In this document: in pieces, positions 1-10,258 of the stretch | How the letters are laid out: each line of letters opens with the position of its first letter | Position numbering within the stretch: the first letter of the stretch is position 1 | Source: Salinirubrum litoreum | GTDB taxonomy: Archaea; Halobacteriota; Halobacteria; Halobacteriales; Haloferacaceae | Assembly: GCF_020567425.1 (NCBI RefSeq) | Contig: NZ_JAJCVJ010000002.1 | Coordinates: 1,157,068 to 1,221,067 of the forward strand | DNA: 64,000 nt | Reading direction: 5' to 3' | The notes under the pieces: model-generated | What the model saw: only the letters and a program-made list of their open reading frames with translations | Databases searched by the model: none | What the model was told of the DNA's origin: nothing | Translations under genes and position numbers: made by a program

Positions 1-971
1 AGCGACTGACACTCGCCGTCGACGAGCCGATGAACCTCGTCGTGCAGGGACCGCCGGGTGCGGGCAAGACCGCCGCCGTGCGCGCGCTGGCCCGCGAGGC
101 CCACGCGGACCCCGACAACGACCTCGTGGAGATCAACGTCGCGGACTTCTTCGACCGGACGAAAACGGAGATCCGCAACGACCCACGCTTCGCGCCGTTT
201 CTGGAGGGGCGAAGCCGGATGGCGAAACGCGACATGATCAACCACGTGCTGAAGGAGTCCGCGAGCTACGCGCCGGTCTCCGGCCAGTACAAGACGGTCG
301 TGCTGGACAACGCCGAGGCGATCCGCGAGGACTTCCAGCAGGCCCTGCGCCGCGTGATGGAGAAGCACCACCGGACGACCCAGTTCGTCATCACGACCCG
401 CCAGCCCTCGAAGCTGATCCCGCCGATCCGGTCGCGCTGTTTCCCGGTGCCGGTGCGCGCGCCGACGACCGACGAGATCCGGGACGTCCTCGCCGGGATC
501 GCCGACGCCGAGGAGATCGAGTACGACGCCGACGGCCTGGAGTTCGTCGCCGGCTACGCCGACGGCGACCTCCGGAGTGCGATCCTCGGCGCGCAGGCGA
601 CCGCGGTCGAACACGACGAGATCACGATGCAGTCGGCCTACGAGGTCCTCGGCGAGGTCGGCTGGGACGACGAACTCGCCTCGGTGCTGTCGGACGCGGA
701 GGTCGGCGACTTCACCTCGGCCCGGAAGACGCTCGACGACCTGCTGGACGACGAGGGCTTCGACGGCGGGACCCTGCTCGCAGAACTGCTCCGGGTCGCG
801 CGCAAGAAGTACGATGGCGACGACCTCGCGCGTCTGCACCGACTCGCCGGTCGGATCGACCTCGACCTGGCCGAGGGCACCGACGACCGTCTCCACCTGA
901 CCCACCTGCTGACGCTGTGGGCGACCGGCGAGACCGGCGAGCGCCGGGGCATCCGGGAGCAGTCGGCGTGA
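1..971 (+). CDS. Replication factor C small-subunit-like AAA+ ATPase (5' end outside window)
   Basis: Clamp-loader-type AAA+ ATPase. The reading frame is open from base 3, ahead of the first ATG at 30, so the real start lies upstream. Visible motifs are a Walker A GPPGAGKT, a Walker B-like VVLDNAE in place of the usual DExx, and the clamp-loader SRC box in IRSRCFPVPV. The C-terminal half is helical, as in RFC small subunits. Haloarchaea usually carry two RFC small-subunit genes, and the second one next to a phosphatidylserine-type decarboxylase is a familiar arrangement, so this is probably that second small subunit. The stop codon overlaps the GTG start of the next gene (GTGA at 968-971), which points to translational coupling. 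The family is clear; the exact subunit is inferred. Confidence 0.88.
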   Translation, partial: RLTLAVDEPMNLVVQGPPGAGKTAAVRALAREAHADPDNDLVEINVADFFDRTKTEIRNDPRFAPFLEGRSRMAKRDMINHVLKESASYAPVSGQYKTVVLDNAEAIREDFQQALRRVMEKHHRTTQFVITTRQPSKLIPPIRSRCFPVPVRAPTTDEIRDVLAGIADAEEIEYDADGLEFVAGYADGDLRSAILGAQATAVEHDEITMQSAYEVLGEVGWDDELASVLSDAEVGDFTSARKTLDDLLDDEGFDGGTLLAELLRVARKKYDGDDLARLHRLAGRIDLDLAEGTDDRLHLTHLLTLWATGETGERRGIREQSA

Positions 972-1645
972 CGACCGACGACGCAGGTGACGCCGGTTCC
1001 GCGTCTGACTCGACGCCGGACGACTCTCTCGACCGCCACCAGCCACCGAGTCGCGTGCCGGGGTTCGCCCCCGGCGTCGAGCGGTTCGGGACCGCCCTGC
1101 TCGTCGGGACGCTGGCGACCGCCGTGCTGTTCACGCCGGTCGTCGCGCTCCTGCCGGCCGCGCTGGTCGCGTTCGTGTGCTACTTCTTCCGCGATCCGGA
1201 TCGGTCGCCGCCGGACGCACGGATCGTCGCGCCCGCAGACGGTCGGGTCTCCGTGATTCGCGAAGAGGGCGACCGCGTCCGGGTCGGCGTGTTCATGAAC
1301 GTCACCGACGTCCACGTGAACCGCGCACCGGCCGACGGCGAGGTGGTCGCCGTCACCCACCGACCGGGAGCCAACAAGCCGGCGTTCGCGAAGGACTCGG
1401 ACCGGAACGAGCGCGTCGACATCGACTGTGGCGACTACGACCTGTCGCTGATCGCTGGCTGGTTCGCCCGGCGCATCCACCCCTACGTGACCGAGGGCGA
1501 CAGCCTCCGGCAGGGCGAGCGCGTGGGCCACATCGACTTCGGGTCGCGGGCCGACGTGTTGTTGCCACCGGAACTCGGTGTCGAGGACGTGGCCGTCGAG
1601 AGAGGCGACACGGTACGAGCAGGCGAGACGGTCCTCGTAGAGTAG
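968..1645 (+). CDS. psd: Archaetidylserine/phosphatidylserine decarboxylase
   Basis: Pyruvoyl-dependent decarboxylase that turns archaetidylserine into archaetidylethanolamine; in haloarchaea this lipid pathway is tied to the archaeosortase-linked anchoring of surface proteins. I chose GTG 968, which overlaps the preceding stop, over an in-frame ATG at 917 lying inside the previous gene. The 225-residue product has an N-terminal hydrophobic pair of segments (about residues 38-75), a conserved block with VNRAPADGEV, and the self-cleavage site FGSRADVLLP near the C-terminus, where Ser193 would become the pyruvoyl group. The length matches the short archaeal form of the family. Confidence 0.9.
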   Translation: MTTDDAGDAGSASDSTPDDSLDRHQPPSRVPGFAPGVERFGTALLVGTLATAVLFTPVVALLPAALVAFVCYFFRDPDRSPPDARIVAPADGRVSVIREEGDRVRVGVFMNVTDVHVNRAPADGEVVAVTHRPGANKPAFAKDSDRNERVDIDCGDYDLSLIAGWFARRIHPYVTEGDSLRQGERVGHIDFGSRADVLLPPELGVEDVAVERGDTVRAGETVLVE

Positions 1646-1666
1646 ACGACGACGCGGTTCGCGGCG

Positions 1667-1730
1667 ACCGACCGAGTTCGTGACCGACCGAGTTCGTGAC
1701 CGACCGAGTTCGTGACCGACCGAGTTCGTG
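1667..1730 (+). repeat. Four tandem copies of a 16-bp unit
   Basis: The unit accgaccgagttcgtg is repeated four times without a mismatch (1667-1682, 1683-1698, 1699-1714, 1715-1730), right after the decarboxylase stop and before the mutase promoter. It carries no open gene. The perfect identity suggests recent slippage or expansion. Confidence 0.95.
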
Positions 1731-1801
1731 ACCGGCGACGCACGACGCCCAGACCGCCCCAACCAGAATCCTTAATGATCGGTCCGGCAAAACTTGCATC
1801 C

Positions 1802-3502
1802 ATGTACGACGAGGACGAACTCGCCGAGATACGCGACTCACGGGAGGAGTGGGAGGCCGAGACCCGCGACCCGGTCCGCGAGCAGTACGGCGAGCGACAG
1901 GAGCGGTTCGCCACGGTCTCGAACCACGAGATCGAGGACCTCTACACACCCGCCGACGTGGCCGACATCGACTACGACGAGGACCTCGGCTTCCCCGGCG
2001 AGTTCCCCTACACGCGAGGCGTCTACCCGACGATGTACCGGGGTCGGACGTGGACGATGCGGCAGTTCGCCGGCTTCGGCACCGCAGAGGAGACCAACGA
2101 CCGCTTCCACTTCCTCGTCGAGAACGGGCAGACCGGCCTCTCGACGGCCTTCGACATGCCCTCGCTGATGGGCAAAGACTCCGACGACCCCCTCTCGGAC
2201 GGCGAGGTCGGGAAGGAGGGCGTCGCGGTCGACACGCTCCGGGACATGGAGATTCTCTTCGACGGCATCGACATCGGCGACGTCTCCACCTCCTTCACGA
2301 TCAACCCCTCCGCGCCGGTGATCTACGCGATGTACGTCGCCTTGGCCGACCAGCAGGGCGTCCCGCGCGAGCAGATTCGCGGCACCCTCCAGAACGACAT
2401 GCTGAAGGAGTTCATCGCCCAGAAGGAGTGGGTCATCCCGCCGGAGCCGAGTCTCGACATCGTCACCGACACCATCGAGTTCGCCGTGCGGGAGACCCCG
2501 AAGTTCCGACCCGTCTCCATCTCGGGGTACCACATCCGGGAGGCTGGGTCGACTGCGGTTCAGGAGTTGGCCTTCACGCTCGCAGACGGCTTCGCGTACG
2601 TCGAGGACGCCATCGACCGAGGGATGGACGTGGACGAGTTCGCCCCACAGCTCTCCTTTTTCTTCAACTCGCACAACTCGATCTTCGAGGAGGTCGGCAA
2701 GTTCCGCGCCGCCCGGCGCATCTACGCCCGGATCATGGACGAGTGGTACGACGCGGGCACGCCCGCCTCGAAGCAGTTGAAGTTCCACACGCAGACCGCC
2801 GGCCAGTCGCTCACGGCCCAGCAACCGCTGAACAACGTGGTGCGCGTCACGATCCAGGCGCTCGCGGGGGTGCTGGGCGGCACGCAGTCGCTCCACACCA
2901 ACAGCTTCGACGAGGCACTCGCGCTCCCCTCCGAGCAGGCAGTGCGGGTCGCCCTGCGGACCCAGCAGATCATCGCCGAGGAGTCCGGCGCGGCCGACAG
3001 CATCGACCCGCTCGCGGGGAGTTTCATGGTCGAGTCGCTCACCGAGGAGATCGAAGCGGAGGCGATGGCCTACATCGAGGAGATCCGCGAGATGGGCGAC
3101 GGGTCGGTGCGCGACGGCGTGCTCGAGGGCATCGAACAGGGCTACTTCCACCGCGAGATCCAGGACGCCTCCTACGAGTACCAGGAGCGCGTCGAGTCCG
3201 GCGAGGAGACGGTCGTCGGCGTCAACGCCTACGAGACCGAGGAGGACACCCGCCCCGAGGTGCTGAAGGTCGACGAGGAGACGCAGGACCGCCAACTCGG
3301 TCGTCTCGCGGACGTGAAGGCGGACCGCGACGACGACGCGGTGGAGGCGTCGCTCGATGCGCTCCGCGAGGCGGTCGACTCGGGCGAGAACGTGATGCCG
3401 TACATCGTGGACGCGGTGAAGGCGTACGCCACGATGGGCGAGATCATGGACGTGTTCGAGCGCAAACACGGCTCCTACCGCGAGACGATCGGACTGGCGT
3501 AA
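1802..3502 (+). CDS. mcmA: Methylmalonyl-CoA mutase, large (catalytic) subunit
   Basis: Catalytic chain of the B12-dependent interconversion of methylmalonyl-CoA and succinyl-CoA, used in propionate metabolism and, in many haloarchaea, the methylaspartate cycle. The 566-residue product carries the TIM-barrel substrate domain only (blocks YPTMYRGRTWTMRQFAGF, SISGYHIREAGSTA, TQTAGQSLTAQQPLNNVVR). The C-terminal B12-binding domain is absent, so it needs a separate small subunit, which is not in this window. I chose ATG 1802 because a TATA-like cttaatg at about 1770-1776 lies some 28 bases upstream; an upstream in-frame ATG at 1775 falls inside that box. Confidence 0.95.
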   Translation: MYDEDELAEIRDSREEWEAETRDPVREQYGERQERFATVSNHEIEDLYTPADVADIDYDEDLGFPGEFPYTRGVYPTMYRGRTWTMRQFAGFGTAEETNDRFHFLVENGQTGLSTAFDMPSLMGKDSDDPLSDGEVGKEGVAVDTLRDMEILFDGIDIGDVSTSFTINPSAPVIYAMYVALADQQGVPREQIRGTLQNDMLKEFIAQKEWVIPPEPSLDIVTDTIEFAVRETPKFRPVSISGYHIREAGSTAVQELAFTLADGFAYVEDAIDRGMDVDEFAPQLSFFFNSHNSIFEEVGKFRAARRIYARIMDEWYDAGTPASKQLKFHTQTAGQSLTAQQPLNNVVRVTIQALAGVLGGTQSLHTNSFDEALALPSEQAVRVALRTQQIIAEESGAADSIDPLAGSFMVESLTEEIEAEAMAYIEEIREMGDGSVRDGVLEGIEQGYFHREIQDASYEYQERVESGEETVVGVNAYETEEDTRPEVLKVDEETQDRQLGRLADVKADRDDDAVEASLDALREAVDSGENVMPYIVDAVKAYATMGEIMDVFERKHGSYRETIGLA

Positions 3503-3604
3503 CCCGTCTAGAGACCGAGCGGCGCTCGCACGCCGGGGGCGTCCGGTCGCAGGGGGGGTCCGAACCCGATGCACTTACGGTCCTCCTGTGACTTGACGAA
3601 AGAG

Positions 3605-3880
3605 ATGGAGGGCGTACTCTGGTACGTGTTGACCGGGACCCGTGGCGGCGGGAACCGGGTGCGTATCATGAAAGCGATCGACGAACGCCCTCGCAACGCC
3701 AACAAACTCGCCGAGTCGCTCGACCTCGACTACACGACGGTCAGACACCACCTCGACGTGTTGCAGGACAACGACATCGTCGAGAAGAAGGGCGGCGACT
3801 ACGGCGCGATCTACATCCCCTCGAACCGCGTCCGGACCCACTGGGACGTGGTCGAGCAGATAATGGAGCAGGTAGAGTGA
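3605..3880 (+). CDS. Small winged-helix DNA-binding protein
   Basis: A 91-residue ArsR/MarR-like winged-helix protein. The recognition-helix region reads ANKLAESLDLDYTTVRHHLD, followed by a wing (VEKKGGDYGAIYIPS) and a short C-terminal helix. Start ATG 3605 was chosen because a TATA-like cttacgg lies about 30 bases upstream; an in-frame ATG at 3569 overlaps that box. It probably acts as a transcription regulator; no ligand domain is present. It stands alone, followed by the small membrane protein gene at 3963, whose own promoter is separate. The target genes are not evident. Confidence 0.8.
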   Translation: MEGVLWYVLTGTRGGGNRVRIMKAIDERPRNANKLAESLDLDYTTVRHHLDVLQDNDIVEKKGGDYGAIYIPSNRVRTHWDVVEQIMEQVE

Positions 3881-3930
3881 CGACGACGAGCCCACAGGCC
3901 GTTCAGATTCCGGACAGAGTTTGGAAAGAG

Positions 3931-3957
3931 TATAAACGCGACTGCCGACTAGGAGGT
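3931..3957 (+). promoter_or_regulatory. TATA box and Shine-Dalgarno for the 3963 gene
   Basis: tataaacg at 3931-3938 is a strong archaeal TATA element, 32 bases upstream of ATG 3963. aggaggt at 3951-3957 is a full Shine-Dalgarno sequence five bases before that ATG, which is unusual beside so many leaderless-looking genes here. Confidence 0.65.
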
Positions 3958-3962
3958 GTCAC

Positions 3963-4265
3963 ATGGCGATCTGGCTGGACGTAGCGCGAGTCGCGGCAGG
4001 TGTCAACATCCTGTTACTGCTCGGGTTGAGCTACGTCTGGGTCCGGAACTACGCCGAGTTCCGGTCGAAACACACGCTGGCGCTGATGCTGTTCGGTCTC
4101 CTCCTCCTCGTGGAGAACGCCGTCGCGCTGTACGTCTTCTCGCTGGACCCCATCCTCAGCGCGTGGATCTCCTCGTCTGACCCCATCGCCCAGTGGGCGA
4201 TGATGGTGCTCCGCCTGCTGGAGTTCGGCGCGCTGGCGATCATGGCGTGGGCGACGTGGGACTGA
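3963..4265 (+). CDS. Small three-helix membrane protein, paralogue of 58263-58592
   Basis: A 100-residue protein of unknown function with three predicted membrane segments (about residues 7-27, 38-60 and 75-97). Conserved polar islands are WVRNYAEFRSKHT between helices 1 and 2, EN at 51-52 in helix 2, LDP at 61-63 and the terminal WATWD. The protein encoded on the minus strand at 58263-58592 shares all of these (FRSKHT, ENAIALY, LDP, WITWD), so the two are paralogues. The paralogue sits in an operon with a ferritin-like Tat protein. A charged, histidine-containing loop conserved between the copies suggests a specific partner or ligand rather than a mere anchor. Confidence 0.8.
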   Translation: MAIWLDVARVAAGVNILLLLGLSYVWVRNYAEFRSKHTLALMLFGLLLLVENAVALYVFSLDPILSAWISSSDPIAQWAMMVLRLLEFGALAIMAWATWD

Positions 4266-4399
4266 CGCGGCCGCGTCTCCTGGCCGTGCTGTGACGCCTA
4301 CACCACGGCGACCTGGCCGTCGTCTCTCGCTTTCTCTCGCGGTGAGTGCCACCTCGTGAGGTAGGTTTATCACGGATCATTCTGACCTTTCGAACGGCT

Positions 4400-6391
<1,992 letters not shown>

Positions 6392-6404
6392 AGCGACCGT
6401 CAGC

Positions 6405-6420
6405 AGTTCTCATTTTTCGC
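6405..6420 (+). terminator. Probable T-run terminator after acs
   Basis: A short T-run (catttttc, Ts at 6413-6417) follows the acs stop in the 63-base gap before the convergent gene at 6455. Archaeal RNA polymerase typically terminates at such runs. Confidence 0.45.
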
Positions 6421-6454
6421 CGACGACTCGTTCGAGTGCGCCACAGCAGATCGT

Positions 6455-6715
6455 CTACTCAGCGCCGACCCACTCGCGGATGCAGGTCTCGTTACAGAGG
6501 TAGTGTCGCTCTACGCCCGTCCGCGAACTGCGACCGTTTCGTCTCAGCCGAACGAGCAGGTGTCGCTCCTGTAAGAGCAGGTCGACGCCGCAGTTCGCAC
6601 ACGCCTCGCTCGACTCGTCGGTCAGGTCCCAGACGTGGTGTCTGGCGACACGCCCGATGGTCGTGTCGCTGTCGTACTCACGAGGCGTCGCACCGGTGTA
6701 CTCCGAGAGTGCCAT
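6455..6715 (-). CDS. Small CxxC / CxxxC zinc-finger protein
   Basis: An 86-residue soluble protein with a CANC pair (Cys39, Cys42) and a CNETC pair (Cys74, Cys78) separated by a basic strand-rich stretch, so it likely binds one zinc ion. Such single-zinc miniproteins are common in haloarchaea and are mostly uncharacterised. Start ATG 6713-6715 was preferred over an earlier in-frame ATG because an AT-rich box (complement of gattttcc near 6745) lies about 30 bases upstream. It is convergent with acs. No function can be assigned. Confidence 0.65.
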   Translation of the reverse strand: MALSEYTGATPREYDSDTTIGRVARHHVWDLTDESSEACANCGVDLLLQERHLLVRLRRNGRSSRTGVERHYLCNETCIREWVGAE

Positions 6716-6925
6716 ACCACGCGGTACTCCCCGCCCACTCAAGAGATTTTCCGGGGTAGCGGTACGGAGAAATATAGTCCCACACACACTGTGTCGGCGC
6801 TATAGAGCAGTGGGGAGTCGTATCGAGAGTCGGCGGTCGTCGGCGACGACGCCGGTCCGGTCGGGTGGTTCGTCGGTCGTCACGCCCAAAACTATATCAC
6901 GAACGTTTCGGTACGTTTCGGTGAG

Positions 6926-8536
6926 ATGGAGAAGCCACTTCTCGTCACCGACTTTCTGGACAGGGCGCGGGAGTACTACGGCGACCACGAGGCGGTGCTC
7001 GCGACGACCGGCGAGCGGTACACCTACGAGGAACTCGGTGCGCGCGCAGACGGCGTCTCGGCGCTCCTGCAGGCGAAGGGCATCGAGAAGGGGGACCGCG
7101 TCGCGGTGCTCGACCCGAACACCCACTACCACCTGGAGATGGCCTACGGGTCCATGCAGATCGGGGCGATCCACACCCCGCTGAACTACCGGCTGGTGCC
7201 GACCGACTTCGAGTACATCCTCTCGGACGCGGGCGTGGACGCGGTGTTCGCCGACCACGAGTTCGCCGAGAAGATCGAGGCGGTCCGCGACGAGATACCG
7301 ACCGAGACGTTCCTCACCGACGACCCCGACGCCGTGGAGGGCGACTGGGAGGGCATCGAAGACGTGCTGGAACCGGGGGCGGACTACGACCGCCCGGAGA
7401 TGCACGAAGACGAGACGATCACGATCAACTACACCTCGGGGACGACCGGCGACCCCAAGGGGGTCTGTCGGACCCACCGCACCGAGACGCTCCACGCCTA
7501 CCTCATCTCCCACCACCAGGAGATCACCGACGACGACGTCTACCTCTGGACGCTCCCGATGTTCCACGTCAACGGGTGGGGCCACATCTACGCCGTGACG
7601 GGCAACGGCGCACGCCACATCTGCACGCGCGGCGTGGACGTGGCGGAGGTGTTCGACCACATCGCGGCGGAGGACGTGTCGTACTTCTGTGCCGCGCCGA
7701 CCGTCCTCAAGCGCCTGCTGGACTACGAGGCGGACCACGACGTGACCGTCACCGGCGAGAACCCGGTCCGGGTGGCGACCGCCGGCGCGGCCCCACCCGA
7801 GGCGACCATTCGTGGTATCGAGGACGACTTCGGCTGGTACCTGAAACACGTCTACGGCGCGACCGAGACCGGGCCGCTCATCACCACCTCCGACGCCAAG
7901 CGGTTCTTCGATCAAGCGAGTCAGGAGCGGTTCGCCGTCAAGAAGCGACAGGGGATCGGCTACCTCGGCACCGAGATCCGCGTCGTCGACGACGACGGGA
8001 CCGACGTGCCACGGGACGGGCAGACGATCGGCGAGATCGTCGTGCGCGGGAATCAGGTGATGGACCGCTACTGGAACAAACCGGAGGCGACCGAGGAAGC
8101 CTTCTCGGATCGCGTCGAGGGCTACTACCACATGGGTGACCTCGCGGCGGTCGACGAGAACGGTTTCCTGATCATCCAGGACCGCAAGAAGGACATCATC
8201 ATCTCCGGCGGGGAGAACATCTCCAGTCTCGAACTCGAAGACACCCTGTTCGAGCACCCGGAGGTGGACGACGTGGCCGTCATCCCCGCCCCCTCCGAGG
8301 AGTGGGGTGAGACGCCGAAGGCGTTCATCGTTCCCCGGTCGGGCGATCCGATGGAACCCCGGACGACCCACGAGGAACTGCGCGACTTCTGCCGGGAGCG
8401 CGTGGCGTCGTACAAGGTGCCCGGCGAGTTCGAGTTCGTCGCGGAACTGCCGAAGACGGCGACCGGGAAGATCCAGAAGTACGAACTCCGCCAGCGCGAG
8501 TGGGACGACGAAGAGCGGATGATCGGCGAGGGGTGA
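6926..8536 (+). CDS. AMP-forming acyl-CoA synthetase (fatty acid CoA ligase type)
   Basis: ANL-superfamily adenylate-forming ligase of 536 residues. It has the phosphate loop NYTSGTTGDPKG, the motif YGATETGP that contacts the adenylate, the hinge aspartate region MGDLAAVDENGF, and RKKDIIISGGENISS. The C-terminal catalytic lysine lies in KTATGKIQKYELR. The closest familiar relatives are medium/long-chain fatty-acid CoA ligases (AlkK type); the substrate cannot be read from sequence. A TATA-like actatatc at about 6891 lies some 30 bases before ATG 6926. It probably feeds beta-oxidation and complements the acetate-activating enzyme just upstream. Confidence 0.88.
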   Translation: MEKPLLVTDFLDRAREYYGDHEAVLATTGERYTYEELGARADGVSALLQAKGIEKGDRVAVLDPNTHYHLEMAYGSMQIGAIHTPLNYRLVPTDFEYILSDAGVDAVFADHEFAEKIEAVRDEIPTETFLTDDPDAVEGDWEGIEDVLEPGADYDRPEMHEDETITINYTSGTTGDPKGVCRTHRTETLHAYLISHHQEITDDDVYLWTLPMFHVNGWGHIYAVTGNGARHICTRGVDVAEVFDHIAAEDVSYFCAAPTVLKRLLDYEADHDVTVTGENPVRVATAGAAPPEATIRGIEDDFGWYLKHVYGATETGPLITTSDAKRFFDQASQERFAVKKRQGIGYLGTEIRVVDDDGTDVPRDGQTIGEIVVRGNQVMDRYWNKPEATEEAFSDRVEGYYHMGDLAAVDENGFLIIQDRKKDIIISGGENISSLELEDTLFEHPEVDDVAVIPAPSEEWGETPKAFIVPRSGDPMEPRTTHEELRDFCRERVASYKVPGEFEFVAELPKTATGKIQKYELRQREWDDEERMIGEG

Positions 8537-8674
8537 GTGCTTCGCCGGTGGGCCGACGAGGGGAGCATTCCCGAATCCGGTCGCTGTCGGCGACTCTCGG
8601 CGACGTAACGACTTACTAAGCTGTCTTGCGGCGTGAGAAAGGGTTTTTATTCACCCGTTTGTTGGGTTTGTGTG

Positions 8675-9025
8675 ATGGACGACGACCAGACGATCGAGGA
8701 GATCCTCGACACCATCGGGGACACCGAAGCACGGCGCGTGCTGGCGGCAGTGAGTCGGGACTCCCTCTCGGCGAAGGAACTCGGCGAGGAACTCGACCTC
8801 TCACTGCCGACGGTGTACCGCCGGCTGGAGATCCTCCAGGAACACGATCTGGTCACTTCGCGCACCCTCGTCGCGGAGAACGGGAACCACTACAAGGTGT
8901 TCGAGTGCAACTTCAACAGCACCGTCATCTCGCTGGACGACGACGAGTACAACGTCCGCATCTACCGGGAGGACAACCTCCCGGACCGGTTCTCGGATCT
9001 CTGGGACGACCTCAGTGGAGCGTAG
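8675..9025 (+). CDS. Winged-helix transcriptional regulator
   Basis: A 116-residue ArsR-like winged-helix protein. The HTH reads AKELGEELDLSLPTVYRRLE and is followed by a wing (LVTSRTLVAENGNHYKVFE) and an acidic C-terminal tail. Start ATG 8675 is preferred because ttttttat at 8643-8650 is a good TATA box about 28 bases upstream; an in-frame ATG at 8633 precedes the box. The next gene, 9132-9404, encodes a small membrane protein. Regulator and membrane-protein pairs of this kind recur in haloarchaea, and the pair may form a membrane-linked sensing unit, which is inference. Confidence 0.82.
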   Translation: MDDDQTIEEILDTIGDTEARRVLAAVSRDSLSAKELGEELDLSLPTVYRRLEILQEHDLVTSRTLVAENGNHYKVFECNFNSTVISLDDDEYNVRIYREDNLPDRFSDLWDDLSGA

Positions 9026-9131
9026 GGGAGCGAGGGGACAGCGGGCCGCGACCGGGGAGCGACTGCGTCGGCCCCGATTTCGCTGTCGACGGTCGGAGAT
9101 TTAATGACGGGTCGGGTGCGACACATCGACG

Positions 9132-9404
9132 ATGGTTTCAGCCGCGTGGATCGCGCTCAGTGTCATGCGTCTCGTGCTGTTCGGTCTCGCACTCGGGTTG
9201 ACGCTCATCAGTTTTCAGGCCTACACCAAGAAGCAGACCGACCGACTCCAGTACGCCTTCATCGGCTTCGCGTTCATCAGCATGGGCGTCGCGCTGATGA
9301 CGCTGACGACACAGCTCACGGACACGCTCGTGCTGTTCCAACTGGTTCTCACTATCCCCTTCATCATCGGCTTCAGCATGCTGTACGTCTCGCTGTTCCG
9401 GTGA
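9132..9404 (+). CDS. Small three-helix membrane protein partner of the winged-helix gene
   Basis: A 90-residue hydrophobic protein with three predicted membrane segments (about residues 5-27, 40-60 and 66-88) and one basic loop (AYTKKQTDRLQ) between the first two. It resembles the small haloarchaeal membrane proteins regularly encoded beside winged-helix regulators (a DUF7521-like pairing; the family name is from memory and not certain). A TATA-like gatttaatg at about 9098 lies some 30 bases upstream of ATG 9132, so it has its own promoter although it follows the regulator by only 106 bases. Confidence 0.72.
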   Translation: MVSAAWIALSVMRLVLFGLALGLTLISFQAYTKKQTDRLQYAFIGFAFISMGVALMTLTTQLTDTLVLFQLVLTIPFIIGFSMLYVSLFR

Positions 9405-9524
9405 CCGACCGGGTCTGTCGCCACCCCCTCGACACGTGTGGTGTCCACCGGATTCTCACACTCGGAACGAGCCCCCGAGTTTCCCCGAGCGCAGGTCTCG
9501 CCCCGTCTCCATCCGCCGTCGTCT

Positions 9525-9587
9525 CTTCACGACCGGCATATTCTCCCGGTAGAGGGCGTCTGGGTGCGTTTCGAGACCGAGTGTGAA
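9525..9587 (+). repeat. 63-bp inverted repeat, left copy
   Basis: This copy matches the reverse complement of 9904-9966 at 48 of 63 positions by my count, without gaps. The core ttctcccggtaga and both ends (cttcac and gtgtgaa) are identical. In one frame the two copies read ILPVEGVWVRFETEC and ILPVEAVWQGFKAEC, with several silent differences, so a small coding origin is possible. Confidence 0.8.
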
Positions 9588-9903
9588 GCTACTCGGCGGG
9601 TGTCGTGGCTGTCGGCTGTGCTCACGTAGAACTGGTTCTCAGGGCATGAAACGCCCGCGTAACGCAGATTCGGGTTCGTCTCCTGAGGGTGTCTCTGCGC
9701 CGTCCGTCCTCACGCTCGGGGAAATCGCCAGACGGAACCCGAGTGTGAAGATTTCGAGGCCCGAGAGACGGCTTTCGACCACCAGCCTGACCTTCGATGC
9801 GGCGCTCGTCGCCCTTCGAGAATCCGTCGTATTCGAGCCGTTCGAGACGTCAGACTGCTGAATCCGGGATTCATTGTCGATCTCTGATACACTCTCGTCG
9901 GCG

Positions 9904-9966
9904 TTCACACTCGGCCTTGAACCCTTGCCACACCGCTTCTACCGGGAGAATACGTCGATTGTGAAG
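9904..9966 (-). repeat. 63-bp inverted repeat, right copy
   Basis: This is the minus-strand partner of 9525-9587, with 316 bases between the copies. See the left copy for the match and the shared peptide reading. Confidence 0.8.
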
Positions 9967-10024
9967 ATACGATGGCGCGTGCTGACGGCGCTATCGAGGC
10001 GCTCGGCGGTGCTCGACTGGCGGG

Positions 10025-10130
10025 GCCGTGTGTGACTCTGACTGCGTATGACTCACGGAGGCCGTGTGTGACTCTGGTTGTGTGCGACTCACGGAGGCCG
10101 TGTGTGACTCCCGGGGGGCGCGTGACTCTC
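10025..10130. repeat. Three tandem copies of a 36-bp unit
   Basis: gccgtgtgtgactc recurs at 10025, 10061 and 10097, an exact 36-base period. The first two units share the ending gactcacgga and the third is diverged. The array is non-coding as far as I can tell and lies upstream of the membrane-protein gene at 10259. Confidence 0.85.
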
Positions 10131-10258
10131 CAGCAGTCGTCGATACACGCGACATCGTCTCCGGACTGCCCCCGTCTCGTGTCTACTCGTCGCGTCTCGC
10201 CGTCACTACAGCCAACGGTTGCGCTTACAGAAGGGATATCGCCCCCACTGCACACGAC

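Larger units (their letters stand above)
9405..10258. other. 854-bp gene-poor stretch with inverted and tandem repeats
   Basis: I see no convincing gene here. Short open frames on both strands lack promoters, family motifs or haloarchaeal-style acidity. The stretch holds a 63-bp imperfect inverted-repeat pair (9525-9587 and 9904-9966) and a 36-bp tandem repeat (10025-10130). It may be a degraded mobile element or MITE-like remnant. Confidence 0.6.

Noticed and set aside
1838-3574. Long open frame on the minus strand opposite methylmalonyl-CoA mutase
   Set aside because: It has no homologous features and codon choice reflects only the complement of the true gene.
9583-9908. Small genes on either strand between the inverted repeats
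   Set aside because: No promoter at the right distance, no motif, and strand-ambiguous open frames.
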